DNA of 33,920 nt from an uncultured Bacillus sp. (GCA_937894355.1 CALCRD010000559.1:1-33920), one strand, 5' to 3'; shown: positions 16,134 to 25,060, numbered from the stretch's first letter. A program made the numbers and translations. The notes: generated by a model from the letters alone, not told the origin.

Positions 16134-16991
16134 GTGGCATCTTTACGTGATATAAAATCTAAGATTACTTCTACTAAAAAGACTAGCCAAATTACCAAAG
16201 CAATGGAAATGGTATATTCTGCAAAGTGGAGTAGAGGCGTAGGGAATGCAAAAGCATTCGTTCCTTATATGGAGAAAATCCAAGAAGTAACGGCATCAAT
16301 TGCAATGGGAGGCACCGATGCAACCCATCCAATGCTAACATCCCGTCCAGTCAAAAAGACCGGATACATCGTTTATACTTCAGACCGTGGCTTATGTGGA
16401 GGTTATAACTCTAACGTACTTCGGGCAGTATCAAATACTATTAAAGAGCGTCATACATCTACGGATGAATACGCGATTATTGCAATCGGAAGAATGGGTC
16501 GAGACTTTTTCGTAAAGCGCGGTATGCCTGTTGCCCTTGATATCATCGGCATTTCAGATCTACCGACTTTTGAAGATATTAGAGAAATCGCCAATAAAAC
16601 AGTTGGTATGTACTCCGATGGTACATTCGATGAATTGCATGTCTACTATACCCATTATTTAAGCGCAATTTCACAAGAAGTGACTCAGAAGAAGTTATTA
16701 CCTTTAACAGATATTTCAACTTCATCTAAACTTACTTCCTATGAATTTGAGCCATCAGCAGATGAGATTTTGGACGTTCTCTTACCTCAATACGCTGAAA
16801 GCTTAATCTATGGCGCTTTATTAGACACAAAAGCTAGTGAATCTGCAGCGCGGATGACAGCAATGAGAAATGCGACTGATAACGCAAAAGAACTAATCAG
16901 CTCGTACACATTAGTTTTCAACCGTGCGCGTCAAGCTGCGATTACCCAAGAAATTACAGAAATCGTCGGCGGTGCAGCAGCACTAGAATAA
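16134..16991 (+). CDS. atpG: ATP synthase F1 subunit gamma
   Basis: A 285-aa central rotor shaft. The N-terminal MASLRDIKSKITSTKKTSQITKAMEMV helix and the C-terminal helix ending ARQAAITQEITEIVGGAAALE are the conserved coiled-coil halves. GTG start at 16134 with AAGGGTGGTGA (16117-16127) upstream. The 108-bp gap before it can form a weak GCGCC/GGCGC stem (16054-16091). Confidence 0.97.
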   Translation: MASLRDIKSKITSTKKTSQITKAMEMVYSAKWSRGVGNAKAFVPYMEKIQEVTASIAMGGTDATHPMLTSRPVKKTGYIVYTSDRGLCGGYNSNVLRAVSNTIKERHTSTDEYAIIAIGRMGRDFFVKRGMPVALDIIGISDLPTFEDIREIANKTVGMYSDGTFDELHVYYTHYLSAISQEVTQKKLLPLTDISTSSKLTSYEFEPSADEILDVLLPQYAESLIYGALLDTKASESAARMTAMRNATDNAKELISSYTLVFNRARQAAITQEITEIVGGAAALE

Positions 16992-17137
16992 CAAAACCAA
17001 TTCGGCTCGAGGACCTTCATTTTTTTATAAAAAGATAGAAGTCAACCTCGCCGAGCTATAATCAAAAATTTAAGGTGGCGCTAGGCCCCTTATTCAATAA
17101 AGAGCAAAAGTTCTAAATTGTTGTAGGAGGGAAAACG

Positions 17138-18556
17138 ATGAACAAAGGACGCGTTCTTCAAATTATGGGTCCAGTTGTTGACGTAAAGTTCGAAGCTGGT
17201 CAACTTCCTGAAATCTATAATGCGTTGACAATCAACCAAGCGCGTAGCGAATCTGAAGTTAACATCAGCATAACCCTTGAGGTTGCCCTTCACTTAGGTG
17301 ACGATACAGTTCGTACAATCGCAATGTCATCCACTGATGGATTAACACGCGGTACAGAAGTAATTGACACTGGTGCTCCAATTTCTGTACCAGTTGGCGA
17401 TATTACACTAGGACGTGTATTTAACGTATTAGGTGAAAAAATTGACTTAGCTGATGAGATCGCAACAGATGCTCGCCGCGATGCAATTCACAGAGAAGCT
17501 CCAACTTTTGAACAGCTTTCTACTGAGATTGAAATCCTTGAAACTGGTATTAAAGTAGTAGACTTACTTGCTCCTTATATCAAAGGTGGTAAAATCGGTC
17601 TATTCGGTGGTGCCGGTGTAGGTAAAACTGTACTTATCCAAGAGTTAATCAATAACATCGCTCAAGAACACAGCGGTATTTCTGTATTCGCTGGTGTTGG
17701 TGAACGTACTCGTGAGGGAAATGACCTTTACTACGAGATGACTGACTCAGGCGTTATCAAACAAACAGCGATGGTATTCGGACAAATGAACGAACCACCA
17801 GGCGCACGTATGCGTGTTGCCCTAACTGGTTTAACAATGGCTGAATATTTCCGTGATGAACAAGGACAAGACGTTCTTTTCTTCATGGATAACATCTTCC
17901 GTTTCACACAAGCAGGTTCTGAGGTATCAGCATTATTAGGCCGTATGCCTTCTGCCGTTGGTTACCAACCAACTCTTGCTACTGAAATGGGTAAATTACA
18001 AGAACGTATCACTTCTACTAACTCAGGATCTGTTACTTCAATCCAAGCGATTTATGTACCTGCCGATGACTACACTGACCCGGCTCCGGCTACAACATTC
18101 GCGCATTTGGATTCAACAACGAACCTTGAGCGTAAACTTTCTGAAATGGGTATCTATCCTGCGGTAGATCCACTTGCTTCAACTTCACGTGCATTGTCAC
18201 CTGATATCGTTGGAGAAGAACATTACGAAGTTGCTCGTCAAGTTCAACAAACTTTACAACGCTACCGTGAATTACAAGATATCATTGCGATTCTTGGTAT
18301 GGACGAATTAGGCGATGAAGATAAACTTGTTGTGCTTCGTGCACGTCGCGTTCAAAACTTCTTATCGCAAAACTTCCACGTGGCTGAACAGTTCACTGGA
18401 CAACCAGGATCTTATGTTCCTGTTAAAGAAACTGTTAAAGGTTTCAAAGAAATTCTTGAAGGTAAATACGACCACCTTCCAGAAGATGCGTTCCGCTTAG
18501 TTGGCCGCATTGAAGATGTACTTGAGAGTGCTAAACGCTTGGGTGCAGAAGTCTAA
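17138..18556 (+). CDS. atpD: ATP synthase F1 subunit beta
   Basis: A 472-aa catalytic subunit. P-loop GGAGVGKT at 157-164, followed by the GERTREGND motif with the catalytic glutamate. ALLGRMPSAVGYQPTLATEMG is intact. ATG 17138 with TAGGAGGGA upstream. The 146-bp gap before it contains a hairpin (CGAGG 17008-17012 with CCTCG 17046-17050, CTTC with GAAG inside). Confidence 0.98.
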   Translation: MNKGRVLQIMGPVVDVKFEAGQLPEIYNALTINQARSESEVNISITLEVALHLGDDTVRTIAMSSTDGLTRGTEVIDTGAPISVPVGDITLGRVFNVLGEKIDLADEIATDARRDAIHREAPTFEQLSTEIEILETGIKVVDLLAPYIKGGKIGLFGGAGVGKTVLIQELINNIAQEHSGISVFAGVGERTREGNDLYYEMTDSGVIKQTAMVFGQMNEPPGARMRVALTGLTMAEYFRDEQGQDVLFFMDNIFRFTQAGSEVSALLGRMPSAVGYQPTLATEMGKLQERITSTNSGSVTSIQAIYVPADDYTDPAPATTFAHLDSTTNLERKLSEMGIYPAVDPLASTSRALSPDIVGEEHYEVARQVQQTLQRYRELQDIIAILGMDELGDEDKLVVLRARRVQNFLSQNFHVAEQFTGQPGSYVPVKETVKGFKEILEGKYDHLPEDAFRLVGRIEDVLESAKRLGAEV

Positions 18557-18578
18557 TTTTGGACCAGGAGGGTAAAAA

Positions 18579-18983
18579 ATGAAGACGATTAAAGTCAATG
18601 TTGTTACTCCTGATGGCCCGGTGTATGAATCAAGTGTAGAAATGGTAAGTTCTAAAGCTCAAACTGGTGAACTTGGCATTCTACCAGGTCACATTGCCAT
18701 GGTTGCACCGTTAGAAATTGCGGCCCTTCGCTTAATAACCGGAGGTAAAACGGAGTATGTGGCCGTTAACGGTGGATTTCTAGAAGTGCGCCCAGAACAA
18801 GTAACTGTTCTCGCACAATCTGCGGAAAAAGCTGAAGACATCGACGTCGAACGTGCCCTTCGTGCGAAAGAACGTGCTGAGCAACGCTTACGCGAACAAA
18901 AAGCTGAATCGCTTGAGTTCAGACGTGCCGAGCTAGCCCTTCAACGTGCCATCAACCGTATCACAGTTGCAAAACATATATAA
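18579..18983 (+). CDS. atpC: ATP synthase F1 subunit epsilon
   Basis: A 134-aa regulatory subunit of the rotor: an N-terminal beta sandwich (VNVVTPDGPVYE, GELGILPGHIAMVAPLEI) and a C-terminal helical hairpin rich in Arg/Glu/Ala that can inhibit ATP hydrolysis. ATG 18579 with AGGAGGGT upstream, 22 bases after atpD. Last gene of the operon. Confidence 0.97.
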   Translation: MKTIKVNVVTPDGPVYESSVEMVSSKAQTGELGILPGHIAMVAPLEIAALRLITGGKTEYVAVNGGFLEVRPEQVTVLAQSAEKAEDIDVERALRAKERAEQRLREQKAESLEFRRAELALQRAINRITVAKHI

Positions 18984-18989
18984 TACCGA

Positions 18990-19022
18990 TAAGTTTCAGA
19001 GTCCGCTGGGCTCTGAAACTTA
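18990..19022 (+). terminator. first of three hairpins ending the atp operon
   Basis: A perfect 12-bp stem, TAAGTTTCAGAG (18990-19001) with CTCTGAAACTTA (19011-19022), lies directly after atpC. No T run follows, so it probably protects the 3' end rather than terminating. Confidence 0.55.
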
Positions 19023-19024
19023 CC

Positions 19025-19064
19025 TATAACAAGCGGAAGCGATTGATCGCTTCCGCTTGTTATA
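19025..19064. repeat. 19-bp perfect palindrome AAGCGGAAGCG type
   Basis: 19025-19043 is exactly complementary to 19046-19064 with two bases between. The core AAGCGGAAGCG resembles a short repeat seen in many Bacillus genomes. It is wedged between the two other hairpins after atpC. Confidence 0.7.
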
Positions 19065-19067
19065 AAT

Positions 19068-19102
19068 GCCCCTTGAGCTTTGGCTCAGGGGGCGTTTTTT
19101 TT
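19068..19102 (+). terminator. atp operon terminator
   Basis: GCCCCTTGAGC (19068-19078) pairs with GCTCAGGGGGC (19083-19093) with one wobble around a TTTG loop, followed by eight T (19095-19102). Canonical. Confidence 0.93.
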
Positions 19103-19238
19103 ACAATACAATAGGGTGTTTACCCTAAATGTCAAGAAAAAGAAATTTCTGAAAATAAGACAGTAAAGTCTGAAAACACTGATAAGTAAAGGCCCCGTTG
19201 AAAAATTATTATAAAATGTCAGATTTCGTATTCCTTTG

Positions 19239-19267
19239 TCGACACAATTTTGTAACAGTGTTATAAT
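19239..19267 (+). promoter_or_regulatory. nuo operon promoter
   Basis: TCGACA (19239-19244), 17-bp spacer and a perfect TATAAT (19262-19267), 57 bp before nuoA. An imperfect dyad TGTGAAAATTTTATGACA lies downstream (19290-19307). It only loosely resembles a redox-regulator (Rex) site, and I do not assign it. Confidence 0.75.
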
Positions 19268-19323
19268 GTTATCGGTTACAATTTGGAATGTGAAAATTTT
19301 ATGACATAGGAGGTTTATTGGGC

Positions 19324-19698
19324 ATGGATTTTCTCAATTTGTATCAGAATAACTACCTGATTGTCTTTGTATTTCTATGTCTGGGAGTATTACTGCCAAT
19401 CGTGGCATGGACTATAGGTAAGCTATTACGTCCTTATAAACCAAGTGAAGAAAAGTACACCACTTATGAAAGCGGCTTAGACCCGTTCCATGATTCAAGG
19501 GTACAGTTCAACGTCCGCTATTATATTTTTGCTCTGATGTTTGTTATATTTGATGTGGAAACTGTATTTTTATATCCTTGGGCAGTTGCGTATGAAAAAT
19601 TAGGACTGTTTGCTTTAATCGAAATGCTTATTTTTGTGCTAATGCTCATCATCGGACTAGTCTACGCCTGGAAAAAGAAGGTGCTTAAATGGACTTAA
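19324..19698 (+). CDS. nuoA: NADH-quinone oxidoreductase-like subunit A
   Basis: A 124-aa membrane subunit of complex I near the quinone site, with three hydrophobic helices. The conserved loop KYTTYESGLDPFHDSRVQFNVRYY and the acidic FDVETVFLYPWA helix are intact. AGGAGG (19308-19313) serves ATG 19324 at ten bases; the in-frame TTG 19318 at four bases is the alternative. It overlaps nuoB by ten bases. Confidence 0.95.
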   Translation: MDFLNLYQNNYLIVFVFLCLGVLLPIVAWTIGKLLRPYKPSEEKYTTYESGLDPFHDSRVQFNVRYYIFALMFVIFDVETVFLYPWAVAYEKLGLFALIEMLIFVLMLIIGLVYAWKKKVLKWT

Positions 19699-20201
19699 AT
19701 TTAAAAGATATTTCACCTGCTGAAATGGAAGAAATTAAACGTACAGTGTTTTTTACAACCCTCGAGCAAATTAAAGCTTGGGCTCGAAGCAACTCATTAT
19801 GGCCAATGACCTTTGGTCTTGCTTGTTGTGCGATAGAAATGATGGGTACCGGTTCCGCTCATTACGATTTAGACCGTTTTGGAACTATCTTTAGAGCATC
19901 ACCGCGTCAATCCGATTGTATGATTGTATCGGGAACAGTAACGAAAAAAATGGCGCCAATCTTAAGACGTCTTTACGATCAATTACCAGAACCAAAATGG
20001 GTTATTGCTATGGGCTCCTGTGCAACCGCTGGTGGTCCCTATGTGAAATCGTATGCAGTAGTAAAAGGTGTGGATCAGATTGTCCCTGTTGATGTCTATA
20101 TTCCAGGCTGTCCACCAAATCCTGCAGCGTTAATTTATGGAATTAATATGTTAAAAGAAAAAATCCGCTACGAAGCGAAGACTGGGAAGAAGGTGCAGTA
20201 A
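19689..20201 (+). CDS. nuoB: complex I-like subunit B (N2 iron-sulfur cluster)
   Basis: A 170-aa peripheral subunit holding cluster N2, the last electron carrier before quinone. Ligands Cys46, Cys47 (LACCAIEMM), Cys111 (GSCATAGG) and Cys141 (PGCPPNP) are all present. Start ATG 19689 lies inside the end of nuoA, indicating translational coupling. Confidence 0.97.
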   Translation: MDLNLKDISPAEMEEIKRTVFFTTLEQIKAWARSNSLWPMTFGLACCAIEMMGTGSAHYDLDRFGTIFRASPRQSDCMIVSGTVTKKMAPILRRLYDQLPEPKWVIAMGSCATAGGPYVKSYAVVKGVDQIVPVDVYIPGCPPNPAALIYGINMLKEKIRYEAKTGKKVQ

Positions 20202-20204
20202 TCG

Positions 20205-21473
20205 ATGAGCGGTGAAAAAGATATAGAACAATTAAAGCAAGAAGCTGCTGCTAAAGCGAAAGCTGCTGCCGCTGCCAAAGCAAAAGCCGCAGCCCAAGCC
20301 AAGCTCAAAGCGCAAGAACTAGCTAGCTCTGGAGCTCAAGCTAGTCCTGAAGCTCAAACGAATCCAGAAGATCAAGCTCGAGCTGCAGTCGATCATGCAT
20401 TAGCAAGCGCTGAAGCCCAAGCTCAAGCTAAAGAAGCTAATAAATCTGAAGCTCCAGCTTCTACTGATGAAAAGGCTGTTGCCGCCGCTAAAGCGAAAGC
20501 TGCCGCAGCTGCTAAAGCGAAAGCTGCTGCTGCTGCCAAGGCTAAAGTAGTCGCTTCAGCCAAAGCCAAGGCAGCCGCACTAGCAAAACAAGCTGGCGAT
20601 CAGCCAGAAGCAACACCAGCAACAGACGATGAAAAGGCGAAAGCCATCGCTGCCGCTAAAGCGAAAGCAGTAGCCGCTGCCAAAGCCAAGGCAGCCGCAC
20701 TGGCAAAACAAGCTGGTAATCAGCCTGAGTCAACACCAGCAACAGACGATGAAAAAGCGAAAGCCATCGCTGCCGCTAAAGCGAAAGCAGTAGCCGCTGC
20801 CAAAGCCAAAGCTGCTGCCCTTGCCAAACAAGGTGGAAGTCAGCCGGTAACAGGAGCTGATGCAGGTGCTGGTGATGAAAAAGCGAAAGCCATCGCCGCT
20901 GCTAAAGCGAAAGCCGCTGCCGCAGTTGCTGCCAAAGCGAAAGCTGCTGCAGCTGCTGGCGAAGCCCAAGCACCTGTTGAAGAGGCAAAACCATCGCCAA
21001 ATCAGATCTACCTTGAAAAATATGTCAAAGTAATTGAAGAGAATCTGGGGAAAGAAGTTTTAGAAGATTCTTATATTAATAAACTTTCGAAAGATGTTCC
21101 TACCCTTGTGGCAAAACGGGACACTTATTTCAAGATTGCCCAATTTTTAAAATACAATGAGCAATTAGGCTTTGATTATCTGTCAGAGATTCATGGATCA
21201 GATTTTGTCACCCATATGGAAGTTTACGTTCATTTATACTCCTATAAAAATAGCCAATCAGTCGCGTTAAAAGTAAAGATTGACCGTGATACACCAGAGA
21301 TTGAATCACTTGAACCACTGTGGGCGGGAGCAAACTGGCCTGAGTGTGAGGCATACGATTTATTAGGAATAAAATTCCTTGGTCATCCAAACCTTCATCG
21401 CATTATGCTTGGTGAGGATTGGGTTGGGTACCCACTCCGCAAAGATTATGAACAGTATGATGTGGAGGTATAA
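20205..21473 (+). CDS. nuoC: complex I-like subunit C with long Lys/Ala-rich repeat extension
   Basis: The C-terminal part (about residues 265-422) is the 30-kDa subunit domain that docks nuoD/nuoB, ending in the family signature (ECEAYDLLG, HRIMLGEDW, YPLRKDYE). The first 260 residues are almost only Ala, Lys, Gln and Glu, including a 40-residue unit repeated at about 124-163 and 164-203 and, degenerately, after 204. The DNA of the two units (20574-20693 and 20694-20813) is nearly identical, so the duplication is recent or maintained. Ala/Lys-rich NuoC extensions are known in Bacillus relatives; the role is unknown. The segment should be helical and highly charged, and may bind acidic lipid, RNA or other partners (inference). 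ATG 20205, three bases after nuoB. Confidence 0.93.
   Translation: MSGEKDIEQLKQEAAAKAKAAAAAKAKAAAQAKLKAQELASSGAQASPEAQTNPEDQARAAVDHALASAEAQAQAKEANKSEAPASTDEKAVAAAKAKAAAAAKAKAAAAAKAKVVASAKAKAAALAKQAGDQPEATPATDDEKAKAIAAAKAKAVAAAKAKAAALAKQAGNQPESTPATDDEKAKAIAAAKAKAVAAAKAKAAALAKQGGSQPVTGADAGAGDEKAKAIAAAKAKAAAAVAAKAKAAAAAGEAQAPVEEAKPSPNQIYLEKYVKVIEENLGKEVLEDSYINKLSKDVPTLVAKRDTYFKIAQFLKYNEQLGFDYLSEIHGSDFVTHMEVYVHLYSYKNSQSVALKVKIDRDTPEIESLEPLWAGANWPECEAYDLLGIKFLGHPNLHRIMLGEDWVGYPLRKDYEQYDVEV
20574..20813 (+). repeat. two 120-bp tandem repeats inside nuoC
   Basis: The unit begins GCCGCAC at 20574 and again at 20694. The copies differ at only a handful of positions over 120 bp. A third, diverged unit continues to about 20940. 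Each encodes 40 residues (AALAKQAG...DDEKAKAIAAAKAKA...). Confidence 0.9.
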
Positions 21474-21476
21474 CCG

Positions 21477-22577
21477 ATGATACGAACTGAAGAAATGCTA
21501 TTGAACATTGGACCACAGCATCCAAGTACCCATGGAGTTTTCCGTTTAGTTGTAAAAATTGACGGTGAAATCATAACTGAAGCAACTCCAGTTATCGGGT
21601 ATTTGCACCGTGGCACCGAGAAATTAGCTGAGAATCTACAATATACCCAAATTATTCCTTATACCGACCGGATGGACTATTTGTCGGCCATGACCAATAA
21701 TTATGTTCTAGTTCATGCCGTCGAAACGATGATGGGATTAGAAATTCCGGAGCGCGCCGAGTACTTAAGGGTTATCGCTATGGAGCTTGGCCGGATTGCT
21801 AGTCACTTAGTTGCTTGGGGTACTTATATATTAGACCTTGGAGCAACAAGTCCATTCATCTACGCGTTCCGTGAACGGGAAATGATTATTAATATGTTAG
21901 CCGAGCTTTCAGGCGCTCGTCTTACTTTTAACTACATGCGTGTAGGTGGAGTAAAATGGGATGCTCCAGAAGGCTGGATTGAAAAGGTTAGAGACTTCAT
22001 CCCATATATGCGTCAAGAACTAGCTGGATATCATACACTTGTTTCTGGAAATGAAATTTTCCTAAGTCGAGTAAAAGGGGTCGGGGCATACTCTAAAGAA
22101 GATGCCATTAGATATTCATTGAGTGGTGTTAACCTACGTTGTACCGGAGTCAAGTGGGACCTTCGTAAAGATGAATCGTATTCAATTTATGACCGCTTCA
22201 AATTTGATATTCCTGTTCGATCAGAGGGAGATGCGTTAGCGCGTTATCACTTACGACTAGAAGAAATTGAAGAATCATTAAAAATTCTTGAGCAGGCTGT
22301 GGAACAATTCCCTGCGGATGGACCAATTTTAGCAAAGGTCCCGAAAATCATTAAAGCGCCAAAAGGCGAAGGTTTCGTCAGAATTGAAGGTGCTCGTGGT
22401 GAATTAGGCTGTTATATTGCTAGTGATGGTAAAAAAGAACCTTATCGCTTAAAATTCAGACGACCATCATTCTATAATCTGCAAATACTCCCTAAATTAT
22501 TAGAGGGTGAAAATATTTCCAACTTAATTGCCATTCTAGGTGCAATTGATATAGTCCTCGGGGAGGTTGACGGTTAA
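21477..22577 (+). CDS. nuoD: complex I-like subunit D (49-kDa subunit)
   Basis: A 366-aa quinone-site subunit related to hydrogenase large subunits. NIGPQHPSTHGVFRL at the N terminus and HRGTEKLAE carry the His and Tyr region that binds quinone; the C terminus ends in the conserved DIVLGEVDG. ATG 21477, three bases after nuoC; its stop overlaps nuoH by one base. Normal length. Confidence 0.97.
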   Translation: MIRTEEMLLNIGPQHPSTHGVFRLVVKIDGEIITEATPVIGYLHRGTEKLAENLQYTQIIPYTDRMDYLSAMTNNYVLVHAVETMMGLEIPERAEYLRVIAMELGRIASHLVAWGTYILDLGATSPFIYAFREREMIINMLAELSGARLTFNYMRVGGVKWDAPEGWIEKVRDFIPYMRQELAGYHTLVSGNEIFLSRVKGVGAYSKEDAIRYSLSGVNLRCTGVKWDLRKDESYSIYDRFKFDIPVRSEGDALARYHLRLEEIEESLKILEQAVEQFPADGPILAKVPKIIKAPKGEGFVRIEGARGELGCYIASDGKKEPYRLKFRRPSFYNLQILPKLLEGENISNLIAILGAIDIVLGEVDG

Positions 22578-23584
22578 TGATTGAAGAATTATTGCATTCA
22601 AGTGCAGGATTACTAAACTTTGGAATCTTCTTCCTATTAGCGACAATCTTCCTATTTGTTGTCCTAGGATTTGTAACATATGCCATTTTAGCCGAACGTA
22701 AGGTTATGGGCTTTATGCAATTGCGAATGGGACCAAATCAGCTCGGTGGGCGCTTAGGGCTATTACAAACCGTTGCTGACGTTTTGAAGCTTTTATTAAA
22801 AGAAGATACAATCCCGAAGGCTGCTGACAGACCATTATTCATTATTGCGCCAATCATAGCTTTTGCTCCATCTTTCGTGGTAATGGCTACCATCCCATTT
22901 ACCGATAAATTTCAGTTCGCTGATATTGGCATTGGTTTGCTTTATTATGTAGCCGTTTCTGGTATGACAGTCGTTGGGATATTAACAGCTGGTTGGGCAT
23001 CCAATAATAAATACTCTTTGCTTGGTGGAATGCGGGCCGCTGCCCAGATGATCTCCTACGAAATTCCATTAGTTATGTCTGTGTTAGGAGTCATTCTCCT
23101 TACAGGAAGCTTGAATTTAAACAGCATCGTTGCTGCCCAACAAGATGGCTGGTTTATCCTATTACAACCAATCGGCTTTATCATCTTCGTTATCGCAGGG
23201 GTTGCTGAATTAAACCGGGTACCTTTCGATTTACCTGAAGCAGAAAATGAACTAGTAGCTGGATATTTTACTGAGTACTCTGGCTTCCGTTGGGCATTTT
23301 TCATGTTATCAGAATATGTTTATATGTTTGCTATGTCTGCTTTAATCACGGCGATATTCTTAGGCGGCTGGTTACCACTACCGTTTTTGGGATTTATTCC
23401 AGGACCGATTTGGTTTGCCCTTAAGTTTAGCACGATTGTCTTCTTCCTAATCTGGATCAGAAGTACATTCCCGCGGATAAGTGCCGACAAACTAATGGAA
23501 TTCGGCTGGAAAATACTATTACCAGTAGCCCTAGCCAACATCTTCCTAACAGCCATAATCAAAGAACTAATTAAATTGATATAA
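22577..23584 (+). CDS. nuoH: complex I-like subunit H
   Basis: A 335-aa membrane subunit with about eight hydrophobic helices that couples the quinone site to the pumping arm. The signatures AERKVMGFMQLRMGPNQ and AELNRVPFDLPEAENELVAGYFTEYSG are complete. ATG 22577 shares a base with the nuoD stop. Followed by a 239-bp gap that holds a repeat element. Confidence 0.97.
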   Translation: MIEELLHSSAGLLNFGIFFLLATIFLFVVLGFVTYAILAERKVMGFMQLRMGPNQLGGRLGLLQTVADVLKLLLKEDTIPKAADRPLFIIAPIIAFAPSFVVMATIPFTDKFQFADIGIGLLYYVAVSGMTVVGILTAGWASNNKYSLLGGMRAAAQMISYEIPLVMSVLGVILLTGSLNLNSIVAAQQDGWFILLQPIGFIIFVIAGVAELNRVPFDLPEAENELVAGYFTEYSGFRWAFFMLSEYVYMFAMSALITAIFLGGWLPLPFLGFIPGPIWFALKFSTIVFFLIWIRSTFPRISADKLMEFGWKILLPVALANIFLTAIIKELIKLI

Positions 23585-23650
23585 ACGTTTAAATGCTTTA
23601 TTTTCTTTAATAAGGCTGTGTTAATGTTCTATGTTGATTTTTCGAACTTA

Positions 23651-23779
23651 GTTGATTGGAGTGGAAGGTGCGAAGACTCCTGCGGGAGTACGGGGCAGGG
23701 GAGACTCCACAGGTGCAAAGCACCTTGGAGGCTCCCCGCTACCGCCCGCGAACCGCTCGCACCTGGAACGGAAATCAAC
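23651..23779. repeat. 129-bp structured intergenic repeat within the nuo operon
   Basis: The ends are inverted: GTTGATT (23651-23657) and AATCAAC (23773-23779). Inside, AGGTGCGA pairs with TCGCACCT. An inner long hairpin has GGGGAG (23698-23703) with CTCCCC (23732-23737), TCCA with TGGA and AGGTGC with GCACCT on an AAA loop, plus a small CTCC-TGCG-GGAG stem. Recognised from memory as a family scattered through Bacillaceae genomes. A partial copy lies at 31229-31259. It sits between nuoH and nuoI, so it is transcribed with the operon. Confidence 0.8.
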
Positions 23780-23823
23780 GGCCAAGTTTAACACAACCTA
23801 ATGATATAAAGGGGTGAAAATAC

Positions 23824-24243
23824 ATGCTTGGATTAGCGAAAGGCTTGAAATATACCCTTAAAAACCTGACGCGGGAAAAGATGACGTATGACTATCCGAA
23901 CAAACCACTGCCGCTACCAGATCGGTTCCGCGGTATTCAGAAATTTAATCCAGAAAAATGTATTGTCTGTAATCAATGTGCGACCATTTGCCCGACGGAC
24001 TGTATTCAACTAACTGGGAAGAAACACCCAGATCCAACGAAAAAAGGGAAAATCATTGATACGTATGACATCAATTATGAACTATGTATTCTATGCGATT
24101 TGTGTACGGAAGTTTGTCCAACTGAGGCCATTATCATGACCAACAATTTCGAGCTTGCCTCGTATAGTCGTGATGAACTGTTCAAAAACCTCGAGTGGTT
24201 GGATAACAACGATAAGAATGTTCGGCAGGTGAACAAACCATGA
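23824..24243 (+). CDS. nuoI: complex I-like subunit I (two 4Fe-4S ferredoxin)
   Basis: A 139-aa peripheral subunit holding clusters N6a and N6b. Cysteines 46, 49, 52 and 56 (CIVCNQCATIC) and 88, 91, 94 and 98 (CILCDLCTEVC) form two CxxCxxCxxxC motifs, each followed by Pro. AAAGGGGTGA (23808-23817) precedes ATG 23824, and its own ribosome site matters because the repeat separates it from nuoH. It overlaps nuoJ by ATGA. Confidence 0.97.
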   Translation: MLGLAKGLKYTLKNLTREKMTYDYPNKPLPLPDRFRGIQKFNPEKCIVCNQCATICPTDCIQLTGKKHPDPTKKGKIIDTYDINYELCILCDLCTEVCPTEAIIMTNNFELASYSRDELFKNLEWLDNNDKNVRQVNKP

Positions 24244-24755
24244 CAGGTGAATTATTAGCGTTTATGGGCCTAGCCCTAGTAGCGATTATCGGTGGGGTTC
24301 TGCTGTTAAACCTGGGTAAAGTAGTTCATATGCTCCTAGCCCTTGTATTAACATTTGTCAGTATTGCAGGGATTTACGTGCTACTGTCGGCAGAATTCGT
24401 AGCTGGGGTGCAAATCCTGATCTACTCCGGTGCTATTACTATCATTATGCTGTTTGGTATCATGTTAACCAAACATAATGATGAACAGGAACCAAAACAA
24501 AGCTCAATTCGGCTCATCTTACTGTTCCTAGGAGTACTCGGATTTGCCGCAGCCTTTTATTTTGGAATTTACAATTTAGATTTACCAGTAATCGCAACAA
24601 CACTGCATGAAAATAATACCGAACAAATTGGTGTAGCTCTATTCACTAGATACGTCATTCCGTTCGAATTAACATCTGTAGTATTGCTTGTGGCCCTAAT
24701 CGGTGCCATCATTCTGGCGAAAAAAGACAATGGTAAGGGGGCGGAAAAAGAATGA
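24240..24755 (+). CDS. nuoJ: complex I-like subunit J
   Basis: A 171-aa membrane subunit with about five hydrophobic helices. The Gly-rich helix 3 region (AEFVAGVQILIYSGAITIIMLFGIML), with the characteristic unwound segment, is recognisable. Overlaps nuoI and nuoK by four bases each. Confidence 0.96.
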   Translation: MTGELLAFMGLALVAIIGGVLLLNLGKVVHMLLALVLTFVSIAGIYVLLSAEFVAGVQILIYSGAITIIMLFGIMLTKHNDEQEPKQSSIRLILLFLGVLGFAAAFYFGIYNLDLPVIATTLHENNTEQIGVALFTRYVIPFELTSVVLLVALIGAIILAKKDNGKGAEKE

Positions 24756-25060
24756 GTCCGATTTCAATCTATCTTACCTTGGCCTTAATCCTGTTTTGCA
24801 TCGGCCTGTTCGGTGCCCTAACAAAACGCAACACTGTTATTGTGCTAATTTCCATTGAACTGATGCTAAATGCGGTCAATATTAACCTGGTCACATTCAG
24901 TAAATATGGAGTGGCTCCATCAATCGACGGACAGATTTTTGCGCTATTTACGATCGCTATCGCTGCAGCTGAAGCCGCTGTAGGATTAGCTATCCTAATT
25001 GCGCTTTACCAAAATCGTAAAACCGTCAACATCGAAGAAATGAACACGATGAAGAATTAA
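24752..25060 (+). CDS. nuoK: complex I-like subunit K
   Basis: A 102-aa MrpC-like subunit with three membrane helices carrying conserved glutamates (VLISIELMLNAVNINLV and AIAAAEAAVGLAI). Starts in the end of nuoJ. A 183-bp gap with repeat remnants follows. Confidence 0.96.
   Translation: MSPISIYLTLALILFCIGLFGALTKRNTVIVLISIELMLNAVNINLVTFSKYGVAPSIDGQIFALFTIAIAAAEAAVGLAILIALYQNRKTVNIEEMNTMKN

Noticed and set aside
19290..19307. Rex-like operator in the nuo leader
   Set aside because: Only 12 of 18 positions are symmetric, and the TTGTGAA half-site is not matched well enough.
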